Source of the DNA: Flammeovirgaceae bacterium UBA2371 | GTDB taxonomy: Bacteria > Bacteroidota > Bacteroidia > Cytophagales > Cyclobacteriaceae | Direction of reading: 5' to 3' | Length of the DNA: 20,501 nucleotides | Assembly: GCA_002345965.1 (NCBI GenBank) | Contig: DDTF01000056.1 | Coordinates: 1-20,501, forward strand | Notes under the pieces: generated by a model | Seen by the model: the letters and a program-made list of their open reading frames with translations, nothing else | What the model was told of the DNA's origin: nothing | Databases searched by the model: none | Shown: piece by piece, positions 1 to 7,650 of the stretch | How the letters are laid out: every line of letters starts with the position of its first letter | Numbering within the stretch: position 1 is the stretch's first letter | Made by a program: the position numbers and the translations under genes

Positions 1-314
1 TAGATGTATTTTCCTTTAAATAGTTACATTTTATATCGAACCTATTGGTTGTTAGGTATCCGGGAATAATAATTTTAAACATTTGATTTGTTTTTTGAAT
101 GAGCGCTAAAAGTGTTTACACTGGTAAATCCATATTAGTAAGTACTCAAATGAAAATCCGAATTCACAAGTTTTGAATAATAACAATTATTGAGGCATGA
201 GATGTATCGAATGTGAATGGACAATACAGCTCCATCCCGGGTAAAAGAAAGGAGCATGAGTGACGTTTGAAAATCCAAACTGTGCTTAGTGCAGGGTAAT
301 GAAAAGTGAATGGA
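1..314. other. AT-rich intergenic stretch, no gene recognised
   Basis: I find no open reading frame of useful length on either strand and no RNA gene. The stretch is AT-rich with many scattered stops. The only structure I noticed is a short AT-only inverted repeat, AATAAT/ATTATT around a four-base loop at 176-191, which is too weak to call a terminator. It lies downstream of the minus-strand gene ending at 315, so it may hold that gene's 3' untranslated region and the promoter or end of a gene outside the window. Confidence 0.5.
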
Positions 315-794
315 CTAAATCTTGCCTTTTATTTTACCATTAACAGAATAATTACCGTCTTTATCAAAAAGAATTTCAATTCGACTTACCTCATTTTTTT
401 TGGAGTCGTAAAATGAAATTAAATGATAATGGCCTTCCATCTGATCTTTCAAATCATCGGTATAGCCAACGTCCAGTTTAAATTCCATTCCCTTATTGAT
501 TTTTTTACTCAAGACCATCTTCTCATCCTTTTGAAAGATTTTAAACTTTGCTTCACCTCTCGAAACTTCATCGATGGAAATAAATAGGATTACATAGGGA
601 GTAGGTCCTGATCTGTTTCTCTTTTGATATTCTCTGGGAGTCTCATCAAAATTATAGGAATATTGAGAGGCAGGAGGCCGTTGCTTAAAGGACAAATCAA
701 GTTTGATCGTAAACTCCTCATCCGGCTTGTAAGGCACATCCTGAAGAAAGATAAAACTGCTGAGGATAAAACACACAATACTCATAAACGGCAT
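315..794 (-). CDS. Hypothetical exported or membrane-anchored protein, 159 aa
   Basis: I do not recognise a family. The protein begins with a hydrophobic stretch (about residues 3-17, rich in I, F, L and S) that could be a signal peptide or an N-terminal anchor. The remainder is hydrophilic with alternating strand-like segments, for instance around residues 26-35, 67-74 and 134-142, which suggests a small beta-rich domain. Cys8 has no convincing lipobox, so I do not call it a lipoprotein. The start at 794 is preceded by AAAGGA at a sensible distance; an in-frame ATG three codons later is the alternative. The gene is transcribed away from permease P1, across a 210-base gap. Antisense frames over it are shorter and look like shadows. 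That it is a real gene is fairly likely; its function is unknown. Confidence 0.6.
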   Translation of the reverse strand: MPFMSIVCFILSSFIFLQDVPYKPDEEFTIKLDLSFKQRPPASQYSYNFDETPREYQKRNRSGPTPYVILFISIDEVSRGEAKFKIFQKDEKMVLSKKINKGMEFKLDVGYTDDLKDQMEGHYHLISFYDSKKNEVSRIEILFDKDGNYSVNGKIKGKI

Positions 795-804
795 TACTTA
801 TTCC

Positions 805-835
805 TTTGCAAATTAGACAAAAAGAGGTAAATTTT
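805..835 (+). promoter_or_regulatory. Candidate Bacteroidota-type promoter upstream of permease P1
   Basis: TTTG at 805-808 is followed after exactly 19 bases by TAAATTTT at 828-835. The housekeeping promoter form known from Bacteroidota is TTTG-N19 to N21-TAnnTTTG, so only the last base of the -7 box differs. Transcription would start near 842 and give a long leader of about 160 bases before the ATG at 1005. AT-rich intergenic DNA gives such matches by chance, so this is only a candidate. Confidence 0.35.
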
Positions 836-1004
836 TATTGATTTACACTTAGGATTACCATCAATTGGGGTACCTACGGCTAGCATTGAATATTCACTAC
901 AGGGAATTAACGGTTCATGACATCAGGTTGAAGGGTGATTTCTATACACTTTTATTAATTGAGTTATTTCATCATGTTGCTTAGAAGAAATTAAAATACG
1001 CCTC

Positions 1005-3452
1005 ATGCTTACCAATTACCTTAAAATCGCTTTTCGTTCACTGATAAGAAGCAAATCGCATTCCATCATTAATATTTTGGGATTAGGCATCGGTATCGCT
1101 TGTTGCCTGTTGATTGTACTTTTTGTAAAGGATGAATGGACATTTGACCAGTTTCACTCCAAGGCAGATCGCATTTATAGAGTGTGGGCTCGGGAGGATT
1201 ATGGCAAAGATGAAGTGTTTTTTTATACAGTTACGCCCTTTCCGATGGGCCCAACACTGAAAGACAATTTTGAAGAGGTAGAATACCAAGTCAGGATTCA
1301 CAACATAGGTACTCAGGTAAAATCAGGTGACGATCTTTTTTCAGAGAGCGTAACCATAGGTGGCCAGCATTTATTTAAGGTATTTGATTTCCCTTCCATC
1401 AACGGTGAAACAACCAGCGCCCTAGATGGCGCCAATCACGTTGTACTTACGGAAAAGATGGCATCAAAATATTTTGGCGACACCGATCCTATCAATAAGG
1501 TCATTTCAATTCAACTAGGAGATCAGTTTGAAGACTTTGTAGTAAAATCTGTGGTGGAGAATATCCCAACTAATTCCAGTATTCAGTTTGATATTCTGAT
1601 TTCAGATTTAAATTATCCAAAGCTTTATAGCCCGCGCGCCTTGACTTCGGCCTGGTTCAACATAACGCCAGAAACGTATGTGCTTTTAAGGAAGGATGTG
1701 AATGTCTTGCAATTGGAAAGCAAGATGCAGACCTTTATGAAAGGGGTGCTTGGAGAAGACTTTGATGCCAAGTATGAGTTGGGGTTACAGCCAATCACAG
1801 ATATACATTTAAATACCTACTATCCGACAGGCATTGCACCAGTAAGTAATCCTAAGTTCTCCAATATATTGGCGGCCATTGCATTGCTAATTCTGCTGGT
1901 CGCTTGCATCAACTTCGTCACGCTTTCTGTTGGCCGTTCCATTAAACGCGCCAAAGAAGTTGGCATAAGAAAGGTAGTAGGCGCACAACGTAAGCACATC
2001 ATCTTTCAATTTATTGGCGAAGCCGTAATCGTTACTATCATTTCTCTTGTAGCGGGTGTTTTGCTGGCATACCTGAATTTACCCCTCTTCAATGACTTGT
2101 CGGGCAAACAATTAATAATGGAGCCCAATGGCTTTCTGCTGGTAGTAGTTTTATCGATGGTGCTGGTCATTGGCATGTTTGCAGGTAGTTATCCTGCATT
2201 TGTCTTGTCTCGTTTCAGGCCGGTCTCAATTCTTAAAGGAAGCATAACTGCAGGCAGCAGCAAGCAAGGGTTAAGAAAAGTACTGGTAGGCATTCAATTG
2301 GCATTATCTATTTTCCTGATTTCAAGCACACTGGTGATGCGAAATCAGCTGCAGTTTTTGCGAAACAAAGACCTGGGCTTTAACAAGGAACAACTGATGG
2401 TGATCCAGTTGAATGTACAGGGCAATGTCAGGCTGGTAGAGCGCATGCAAAAGGGATTTGAAAAAGCACAGCCATTTAAAAATGAACTGTCCAAGATAAG
2501 AGGTGTATCAGGCGTATTTGCCGCAGCACACGATTTTGGAAATGGAGGATGGATCAATATTGGATTTACAGATGAAAAAGATAGCTATCGCACGTTTAAT
2601 CTGAATGTGGTCGATGCAGATTATATTCCTCTGATGAAAATGGATATGGTGGCAGGTAGAAATTTTTCTGTTGATAATACCTCAGACCCCCGGAGATCGA
2701 TAATTGTAAATGAAGCGCTGGTCAAGAGTTATGGTTTAACGGATCCAATTGGTAAACGATTGCCAGGAAACAACTTTGAAGACCATGAAATTATCGGGGT
2801 GGTGAAGGATTTTAATTACGCTTCATTGTATACAAGTGTAGAACCTTTGGTTTTAGCAATGGATGCGCAGGTAATCGCGGCCGGAATTGAAAATATAAAT
2901 GTGGGTAGCAATCCTACCCCTAAACTTTTCGTCAGGCTGCAGGCTGGCGAACTGAATGGAGCCATTGAAGGCATAAAAGGCACTTGGGATAAACTCACCA
3001 ACGGTGAAGAGTTTGGTTTCACATTTGTTGATCAGTCAATGGAATCACAATACCGCAATGACCAAAACCTGGGTAAAATAATTTCTATAGCTACGCTTCT
3101 GGCTATTTTAATAGGCAGTCTTGGATTGTATGCCTTGGCCTCACTTTCCATGCAAAATCGAACCAGGGAAATCAGCATTAGAAAAGTGATGGGTGCCACA
3201 GAGCAATCATTGCTCGTTTTGTTGTCCAAAGATTACCTGTATCTTATCGGTATAAGTTTACTGCTATCCATTCCAATTACTTATTATGCCATGACGAGCT
3301 GGTTGCAATCGTTTGAGTACAAAGTAGCCATCGGTTGGCAGGCATTTGCCATAGCGGGAGCTATTTCACTGGTCATTGCAATTATCACCATTAGCTACCA
3401 GGCAGTGAAAACAGCCTGGTCGCAACCGGCCCGCACATTGAAGTATGAATAG
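1005..3452 (+). CDS. MacB/FtsX-type ABC transporter permease, duplicated, no ATPase (P1)
   Basis: This is an 815-residue inner-membrane permease of the MacB/LolCE (type VII ABC) kind, with two half-permeases in one chain. The first half has a membrane helix at about 19-41, a periplasmic core domain to about 284 and three FtsX helices at about 285-410. The second half has a helix at about 423-445, a second periplasmic domain containing a VVKDFNYASL segment, and FtsX helices from about 688 to the end. Post-helix motifs KEVGIRKVVGA and REISIRKVMGA are present. There is no nucleotide-binding domain. It differs from P2-P5: the NFxNLSTA segment reads NFVTLSVG, and the C-terminus is QPARTLKYE rather than the NPxxxL[RK]xE type. 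It stands alone and ends 34 bases from the convergent amidohydrolase gene. Its substrate is unknown. Type VII relatives move lipoproteins, drugs or peptides, or transmit force to periplasmic enzymes. Confidence 0.9.
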   Translation: MLTNYLKIAFRSLIRSKSHSIINILGLGIGIACCLLIVLFVKDEWTFDQFHSKADRIYRVWAREDYGKDEVFFYTVTPFPMGPTLKDNFEEVEYQVRIHNIGTQVKSGDDLFSESVTIGGQHLFKVFDFPSINGETTSALDGANHVVLTEKMASKYFGDTDPINKVISIQLGDQFEDFVVKSVVENIPTNSSIQFDILISDLNYPKLYSPRALTSAWFNITPETYVLLRKDVNVLQLESKMQTFMKGVLGEDFDAKYELGLQPITDIHLNTYYPTGIAPVSNPKFSNILAAIALLILLVACINFVTLSVGRSIKRAKEVGIRKVVGAQRKHIIFQFIGEAVIVTIISLVAGVLLAYLNLPLFNDLSGKQLIMEPNGFLLVVVLSMVLVIGMFAGSYPAFVLSRFRPVSILKGSITAGSSKQGLRKVLVGIQLALSIFLISSTLVMRNQLQFLRNKDLGFNKEQLMVIQLNVQGNVRLVERMQKGFEKAQPFKNELSKIRGVSGVFAAAHDFGNGGWINIGFTDEKDSYRTFNLNVVDADYIPLMKMDMVAGRNFSVDNTSDPRRSIIVNEALVKSYGLTDPIGKRLPGNNFEDHEIIGVVKDFNYASLYTSVEPLVLAMDAQVIAAGIENINVGSNPTPKLFVRLQAGELNGAIEGIKGTWDKLTNGEEFGFTFVDQSMESQYRNDQNLGKIISIATLLAILIGSLGLYALASLSMQNRTREISIRKVMGATEQSLLVLLSKDYLYLIGISLLLSIPITYYAMTSWLQSFEYKVAIGWQAFAIAGAISLVIAIITISYQAVKTAWSQPARTLKYE

Positions 3453-3486
3453 CAACCACTACCGGATGTATATTGTGCATTGCTTA

Positions 3487-4713
3487 TTATTGATCAAGGG
3501 TAAGTACCGTGTGCAATAAGGTATTGGCACCTTTTTCAATTTGATCTGGACTGCTGTACTCATCTACTGCATGACTTACACCGTTTTTGGAAGGTATAAA
3601 TATCATTGCTGCAGAATATTTGGTTGCAAGAATCTGCGCATCGTGTCCTGCACCACTGTGCATGGGCAGCGATGAATAGCCAAGTTGCTTGCAACTGCCG
3701 GCAATAGCATCGGTTACATTTTTGCTAAAATGCACAGCGGGTACATTCACCAATACTTCCTTGGATACCTTCAGGTGAGCAAATGATTCATCAGTGTGAA
3801 CGAATTGATCAATTTTCTCCAGGGCCCTGGCAAGGCGGTCATCATTGAGATTCCTTACATCCAGCGTTGCAATTACTTTTTCGGGTACTACGTTGATGGC
3901 ATTGGGAAATACTTCAACCGAACCAATCGTTACTAGTTGATTTTCAATTTCAGTGCACAATTCACGCACATAATTCGACAGCCTGCTCAGCGCATAGAAG
4001 GCATCTTTGCGTGCGTAGATGGGAGTAGTTCCGGCATGCGCACTTTTTCCTTCCAGGGTCAGCTTCATCCAATGGATGGCCTGAACACCATGTACCACAC
4101 CTATGTCAATTTTCTTTTCTTCCAGGATAGGACCTTGCTCAATGTGAATCTCTATGAAGTGATCGTATCCAATGCTTCCACACTGGACTTTACCATCATA
4201 TCCTATCTCACGCAGCGCTTCACCCACAGTAGTGCCATGACTGTCTTTGGCTTGCAAATAATGCTTTACCTGATCGGGGTTGGCATGTGCGAGGCTTCCC
4301 ATCATATCAGGGAAAAATCGAACACCTTCTTCATTGGTGTAGTTGGCAACAACCAATGTACTGTTGAGGGCCATGTTATTTTCAATGAGCGTTTGGGCCA
4401 CTTCGAGGGCACCAAGCACACCCACTGGTCCATCGTATTTTCCTCCTGTTGGCACACTGTCAAGGTGGGAACCTATTCCGATACAACGATCAGGATTACT
4501 TCCATGATGGAGACCAAACATGTTTCCCATTTCGTCAACGATTATTTCCAGTTTTAATTCGGTCATCCAATTGGTCAGTAGATCACGTGCCGCTTTGTCC
4601 TCAAGGGTCAGCGTCAGACGTTTTACACCTCCGGAGGGAAGTCCGCCTAGGGCTGCCATTTGTTGTATTCTTTGATGTAGCCTGTCAGCATTAACGCGCA
4701 AGTTTTTGCTCAT
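3487..4713 (-). CDS. M20-family Zn-dependent amidohydrolase (N-carbamoyl amino acid hydrolase / allantoate amidohydrolase-like)
   Basis: This 408-residue protein has the full metal site of the carbamoylase/allantoate amidohydrolase/beta-ureidopropionase group: H83 in GSHLDSV, D94 in GKYDG, the E128-E129 pair in NEEG, H190 in EIHIEQGP, and H381 in the C-terminal VSHA. The dimerisation domain carries SAHAGTTP (H226), PNAINVVP and DVRN (R287), which the family uses to bind the carboxylate and ureido parts of the substrate. No signal peptide is visible, so it should be cytoplasmic. Length is normal (about 400-420). It would hydrolyse an N-carbamoyl amino acid, ureidopropionate or allantoate, releasing ammonia and carbon dioxide; which of these cannot be read from the sequence. 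The ATG lies one base after the kinase stop codon with no Shine-Dalgarno sequence, which points to translation by re-initiation in the regulator-kinase-hydrolase operon. Confidence 0.9.
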   Translation of the reverse strand: MSKNLRVNADRLHQRIQQMAALGGLPSGGVKRLTLTLEDKAARDLLTNWMTELKLEIIVDEMGNMFGLHHGSNPDRCIGIGSHLDSVPTGGKYDGPVGVLGALEVAQTLIENNMALNSTLVVANYTNEEGVRFFPDMMGSLAHANPDQVKHYLQAKDSHGTTVGEALREIGYDGKVQCGSIGYDHFIEIHIEQGPILEEKKIDIGVVHGVQAIHWMKLTLEGKSAHAGTTPIYARKDAFYALSRLSNYVRELCTEIENQLVTIGSVEVFPNAINVVPEKVIATLDVRNLNDDRLARALEKIDQFVHTDESFAHLKVSKEVLVNVPAVHFSKNVTDAIAGSCKQLGYSSLPMHSGAGHDAQILATKYSAAMIFIPSKNGVSHAVDEYSSPDQIEKGANTLLHTVLTLDQ

Positions 4714-4714
4714 G

Positions 4715-6079
4715 TCAGTGTTTATGTTTAAAGCTTAAATAAAAAGAAGTGCCTTCCTCAGGTTTGGATTTTACTTTTATGGTGCCACCATGCAGGCTCA
4801 TGATTTGTTTGGAAAGACTTAGTCCGATTCCTGAACCCTCCTTTTTGGTAGAAAAGAACGGAACAAAAATTTCCGTCAATTCTTTCTCAGGAATACCTTT
4901 TCCGTTATCCTCAACCTCAATGAGGATACGATTATTTTGTTCATATCCTTTTAATGAGATAACACCTTGAATGCTACGGTCGATGGCTTGCTTACTATTG
5001 GTAACCAGATTGATGATCACTTGTTCTAAGAGGTTGGGATCAGCTTTTACAACTAAATCACCAGGGGTAACATCTACATGAAATTGTATGTTTCTGTCGT
5101 CCGACTGTTGTTGCATGAGTTGGATAATTTCTTTAAGCATCTTTTGAATATTCACAGACTCAATGACAGGTTGTGGTATTTTTGTGAGCTTTCTGTAAGT
5201 GTCCACAAAAGCCAATAAACCATCGCTGCGCTTGTGAATGGTCTTGAGCGAGAACAGGATATCTTTAATGGTATCGTTATCGATTTCACTCACTTGCTTT
5301 TGTTTCCCCTCTCTGTCTTCAAGTACGGTTTGCATGGTTTCAGTAAGGGACGCAATAGGGGTTACCGAGTTCATGATCTCATGCGTGAGAATCCGGATGA
5401 GCTTGTGCCAGGCTTCAATTTCCTTTTGTTCAATCTCTGAATTAATATCCTGAAAGGTGATGAGTTTGTGAGGTTTGTCCAATATAATGGGCGTTCGAAT
5501 CTCTACTGCAATCATCTTTTTCTCTCCTTGAACGGTGAACTGCATCAGGCTTCTTGCATTACTTCCTAAACCATCAATACGAGTTGCAAATTCCGGGTTA
5601 AGCTGATGGACTAATTTCCAGTTTTTGGCACCGGGGATACCCAATAGCTGCTCTGCCATCGGATTGATAATGGTAATGGTATTTTCATTTTCAAGTGAAA
5701 TAATCCCAAAATGTAACTGATTGACTAGCGTTTGTAGAAACTGATATTGCGCTTCTTTTTCAATTTTAACATCCTTATATGCCTGAATCACTTCCATCAT
5801 ACTGAGCTGCAGTTCTTTGAATGATTTACCCAATGGAGGATCCTTGAAAGTGGTTGAAAAATCTGAATGACGTATGGCGAGAAAGAGCCTGGCCAATTCT
5901 CTGTTGGTATGATTCACAAATCGAACAAGTTCAGCTATCTGGATAATTAACAGTAGGGACAAAATGATCTGATTGAAGAACAAACGAGGATCGCCAAAAA
6001 TATACGCAAGCAACAGTACGTTGAGCAACAACAAGGCAATCCTGAACACAATTAAAAAGGTAAACTTTTTATAAAACAT
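4715..6079 (-). CDS. NtrY-like sensor histidine kinase
   Basis: This 454-residue membrane kinase should autophosphorylate and pass the phosphate to the regulator encoded just upstream. Two membrane helices lie at about 7-27 and 34-55 with a loop of only a few residues between them, so there is no periplasmic sensor domain. A linker (about 56-105, with ELARLFLAIRHSDF) leads to a PAS-like domain at about 110-215. The H-box has H233 in RILTHEIMNSVTP, a form typical of NtrY-like kinases. The ATPase domain shows the N-box (N357, N361), the G1 box DNGKGIP (391-397), the F-box FVPFFSTK and the G2 box GSGIGL (415-420). All catalytic elements are intact. The start is 3 bases after the response regulator stop. 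The signal sensed is unknown; the design suggests a membrane or cytoplasmic cue. Confidence 0.93.
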   Translation of the reverse strand: MFYKKFTFLIVFRIALLLLNVLLLAYIFGDPRLFFNQIILSLLLIIQIAELVRFVNHTNRELARLFLAIRHSDFSTTFKDPPLGKSFKELQLSMMEVIQAYKDVKIEKEAQYQFLQTLVNQLHFGIISLENENTITIINPMAEQLLGIPGAKNWKLVHQLNPEFATRIDGLGSNARSLMQFTVQGEKKMIAVEIRTPIILDKPHKLITFQDINSEIEQKEIEAWHKLIRILTHEIMNSVTPIASLTETMQTVLEDREGKQKQVSEIDNDTIKDILFSLKTIHKRSDGLLAFVDTYRKLTKIPQPVIESVNIQKMLKEIIQLMQQQSDDRNIQFHVDVTPGDLVVKADPNLLEQVIINLVTNSKQAIDRSIQGVISLKGYEQNNRILIEVEDNGKGIPEKELTEIFVPFFSTKKEGSGIGLSLSKQIMSLHGGTIKVKSKPEEGTSFYLSFKHKH

Positions 6080-6082
6080 GGA

Positions 6083-7450
6083 TCAAATCTTATACTTCTT
6101 CATTCTTCTGTACAGGGCAGTGCGCGTCATCCCCAATGACCTGGCGGTTTGGCTTACATTGCCTTCGTGTGCATCCAGAGATTGTAATATAAATCGCTTT
6201 TCCATTTCATCCATGGTTAGCAGCGCAGTAACAGGTTCAGCTTTTGTCGATACCGTATTGATCAGTAAATCTGCCGAACGAATTACTTTTTCTTCTGTTA
6301 AGATTACAGCACGTTCAATGGCATGTTGCAATTCTCTGATGTTACCTGGCCAGGGATACTTGATCAATTTCGTAAAAAGTGCTTTGTCAATCTTAATCCC
6401 TTCACGTTTATATTTTTTGCCATAGCGATGTAAAAAATGATCGGTTAATAAAGGCAAGTCCTCAAGGCGCTCCCGCAGCGGAGGAACTCGAATTTCTACA
6501 GTATTAATCCTGTAGAGCAGGTCCTGTCGAAACTTCTTTTCATAAATCATCTCATAAAGGGGCATATTAGTGGCGCAGATGAGTCTGAAGTCTACATTGA
6601 TTTCCTTGTTGGACCCTACCCGTTGAATCTTTCTTTGTTGGAGCACAGTCAGCAACTTGGATTGCAGAGGCAATGAAAGGTTACCTATCTCATCCAAAAA
6701 CAAAGTGCCTCCGGATGCGATCTCAAATCTGCCAGGTTTGTCCACCTTGGCATCGGTAAAGGCACCTTTCACATGACCAAACAACTCGCTCTCGAAAAGT
6801 GATTCAGTGATACCACCCAAATCAACACTGATGAATACTTTATCCTTTCTAAGGGATTGACGATGTATGGCCCTGGCCACGAGTTCTTTCCCCGTTCCGT
6901 TTTCCCCCAGTATCAGTACATCCGCTTCCGTGCCGGCCACACGATCAATGAGTTCGTGTACGCGTTGAATAGAAGGGGAACTTCCAACAAAATCAGTAAA
7001 GCCAATATCCAGGTCGCTGCTGAGTTTCTCCTGTGTCACCTTCACTTGTTGAAGTTCCTTTTTGGACTGACGCAGCTGAAGGGCTGAAGAGATAGTACCC
7101 AACAATTTTTGATTTTTCCATGGCTTTAAAACGAAGTCGGTGGCACCCCGCTTCATGGCCTTTACGGCAAGATCAACTTCGCCATACGCAGTGATAAGTA
7201 TAACCACCGCCTGAGAATCTAATTTCAGAATTTGTTCCAGCCAGGCGAAGCCTTCTTCACCATCGTTGATTCCCTTTTTAAAATTCATGTCCAATAAAAT
7301 CACATCGAATTCACGTTGGGACAACAACTCCGGGATATTTTTAGGGTCCTCTTCAATGACCACTGTATCGAATTCCTGCTTGAGAAACATACGGGCTGTT
7401 TCCAGCACATCACGATCATCATCAACTATCAGTATATTTCCTGCAGTCAT
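6083..7450 (-). CDS. Sigma-54-dependent response regulator, NtrC/NtrX type
   Basis: This 455-residue transcription activator has three intact parts. The receiver domain (about 4-122) has the acidic cluster D10-D12, the phosphate acceptor D54 in ILLDMNF, T87 and K109. The AAA+ domain (about 153-385) has Walker A GENGTGKE (182-189), the sigma-54 contact loop GAFTDA (229-234), Walker B GGTLFLDEIG (247-256) and arginine-finger candidates R308 and R314. A Fis-type helix-turn-helix sits at about 418-453 (NVSQTARSLGMTRTALYRRM). The protein should therefore open sigma-54 promoters when phosphorylated. It is the first gene of the minus-strand operon and is divergent from permeases P2-P5, which makes that operon its most likely target. 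The match of kinase and regulator types supports their being partners. The true regulon is inference. Confidence 0.95.
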   Translation of the reverse strand: MTAGNILIVDDDRDVLETARMFLKQEFDTVVIEEDPKNIPELLSQREFDVILLDMNFKKGINDGEEGFAWLEQILKLDSQAVVILITAYGEVDLAVKAMKRGATDFVLKPWKNQKLLGTISSALQLRQSKKELQQVKVTQEKLSSDLDIGFTDFVGSSPSIQRVHELIDRVAGTEADVLILGENGTGKELVARAIHRQSLRKDKVFISVDLGGITESLFESELFGHVKGAFTDAKVDKPGRFEIASGGTLFLDEIGNLSLPLQSKLLTVLQQRKIQRVGSNKEINVDFRLICATNMPLYEMIYEKKFRQDLLYRINTVEIRVPPLRERLEDLPLLTDHFLHRYGKKYKREGIKIDKALFTKLIKYPWPGNIRELQHAIERAVILTEEKVIRSADLLINTVSTKAEPVTALLTMDEMEKRFILQSLDAHEGNVSQTARSLGMTRTALYRRMKKYKI

Positions 7451-7495
7451 TGGTTGGCCTGTTAGTAAGGCTAATGTATGAATTGTATCGTAATC

Positions 7496-7511
7496 ATACG
7501 CATATGTGTAT
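7496..7511. promoter_or_regulatory. 16-base near-palindrome, candidate activator (UAS) or operator site
   Basis: ATACGCATATGTGTAT is symmetric at 14 of 16 positions around a central CATATG. It lies between the divergent regulator and permease operons, about 85 bases upstream of the putative -24 element at 7588 and about 46 bases upstream of the regulator start at 7450. Activators of the NtrC class commonly bind palindromes 80-150 bases upstream of sigma-54 promoters, so this is a reasonable binding site for the neighbouring regulator, which might also control its own operon through it. A single copy in AT-rich DNA is limited evidence. Confidence 0.4.
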
Positions 7512-7587
7512 CAAAAACGTTACAGTATAAGCACTAAAACGAACAGGTTATCTCAGTAACTATTTGTTATACAGGCAGTTAAATATC

Positions 7588-7603
7588 TGGCACACTTATA
7601 GTC
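7588..7603 (+). promoter_or_regulatory. Candidate sigma-54 (-24/-12) promoter of the permease P2-P5 operon
   Basis: TGGCAC at 7588-7593 is a perfect -24 box. The -12 box, spaced correctly (GG-N10-), reads TAGT at 7599-7602 where the consensus is TTGC, so it has two mismatches, including the usually conserved C. Transcription would begin near 7613-7615, giving a leader of about 37 bases before the ATG at 7651. The placement next to a sigma-54 activator gene and pointing into the permease operon makes the partial match more credible than the motif alone. Confidence 0.45.
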
Positions 7604-7650
7604 AATAAAGACACGAACCGACCATAATGGTTGATTATTGACCCGAAACC

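Noticed and set aside
624..830. Plus-strand open frame of 68 codons antisense to the small exported protein
   Set aside because: Very basic, no motif, and no start signal better than that of the minus-strand gene, which has a hydrophobic N-terminus and an AAAGGA leader.
866..881. GG-N10-GC arrangement upstream of P1 as a second sigma-54 promoter
   Set aside because: Only the GG and GC pairs fit. The rest of the -24 box (TGGGGT) and the TT of the -12 box do not match, so chance is the better explanation.
3937..4557. Plus-strand open frame of 206 codons
   Set aside because: It lies wholly inside the amidohydrolase gene on the other strand, which has a complete metal site. Its translation has no recognisable domain, so it is an antisense shadow.
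3487..4713. Calling the M20 enzyme a specific allantoate amidohydrolase (allC) or carbamoylase (hyuC)
   Set aside because: The shared motifs define the group but not the substrate, and no hydantoinase, allantoinase or ureide gene lies nearby.
6078..6425. Plus-strand open frame of 115 codons
   Set aside because: It overlaps the C-terminal part of the response regulator, including its helix-turn-helix, on the opposite strand, and has no independent support.
4715..7450. Naming the pair ntrY/ntrX and assigning it to nitrogen control
   Set aside because: The similarity is to the general NtrY/NtrX class of kinase and sigma-54 activator. Bacteroidota members often control other processes, and the sequence does not show the signal.
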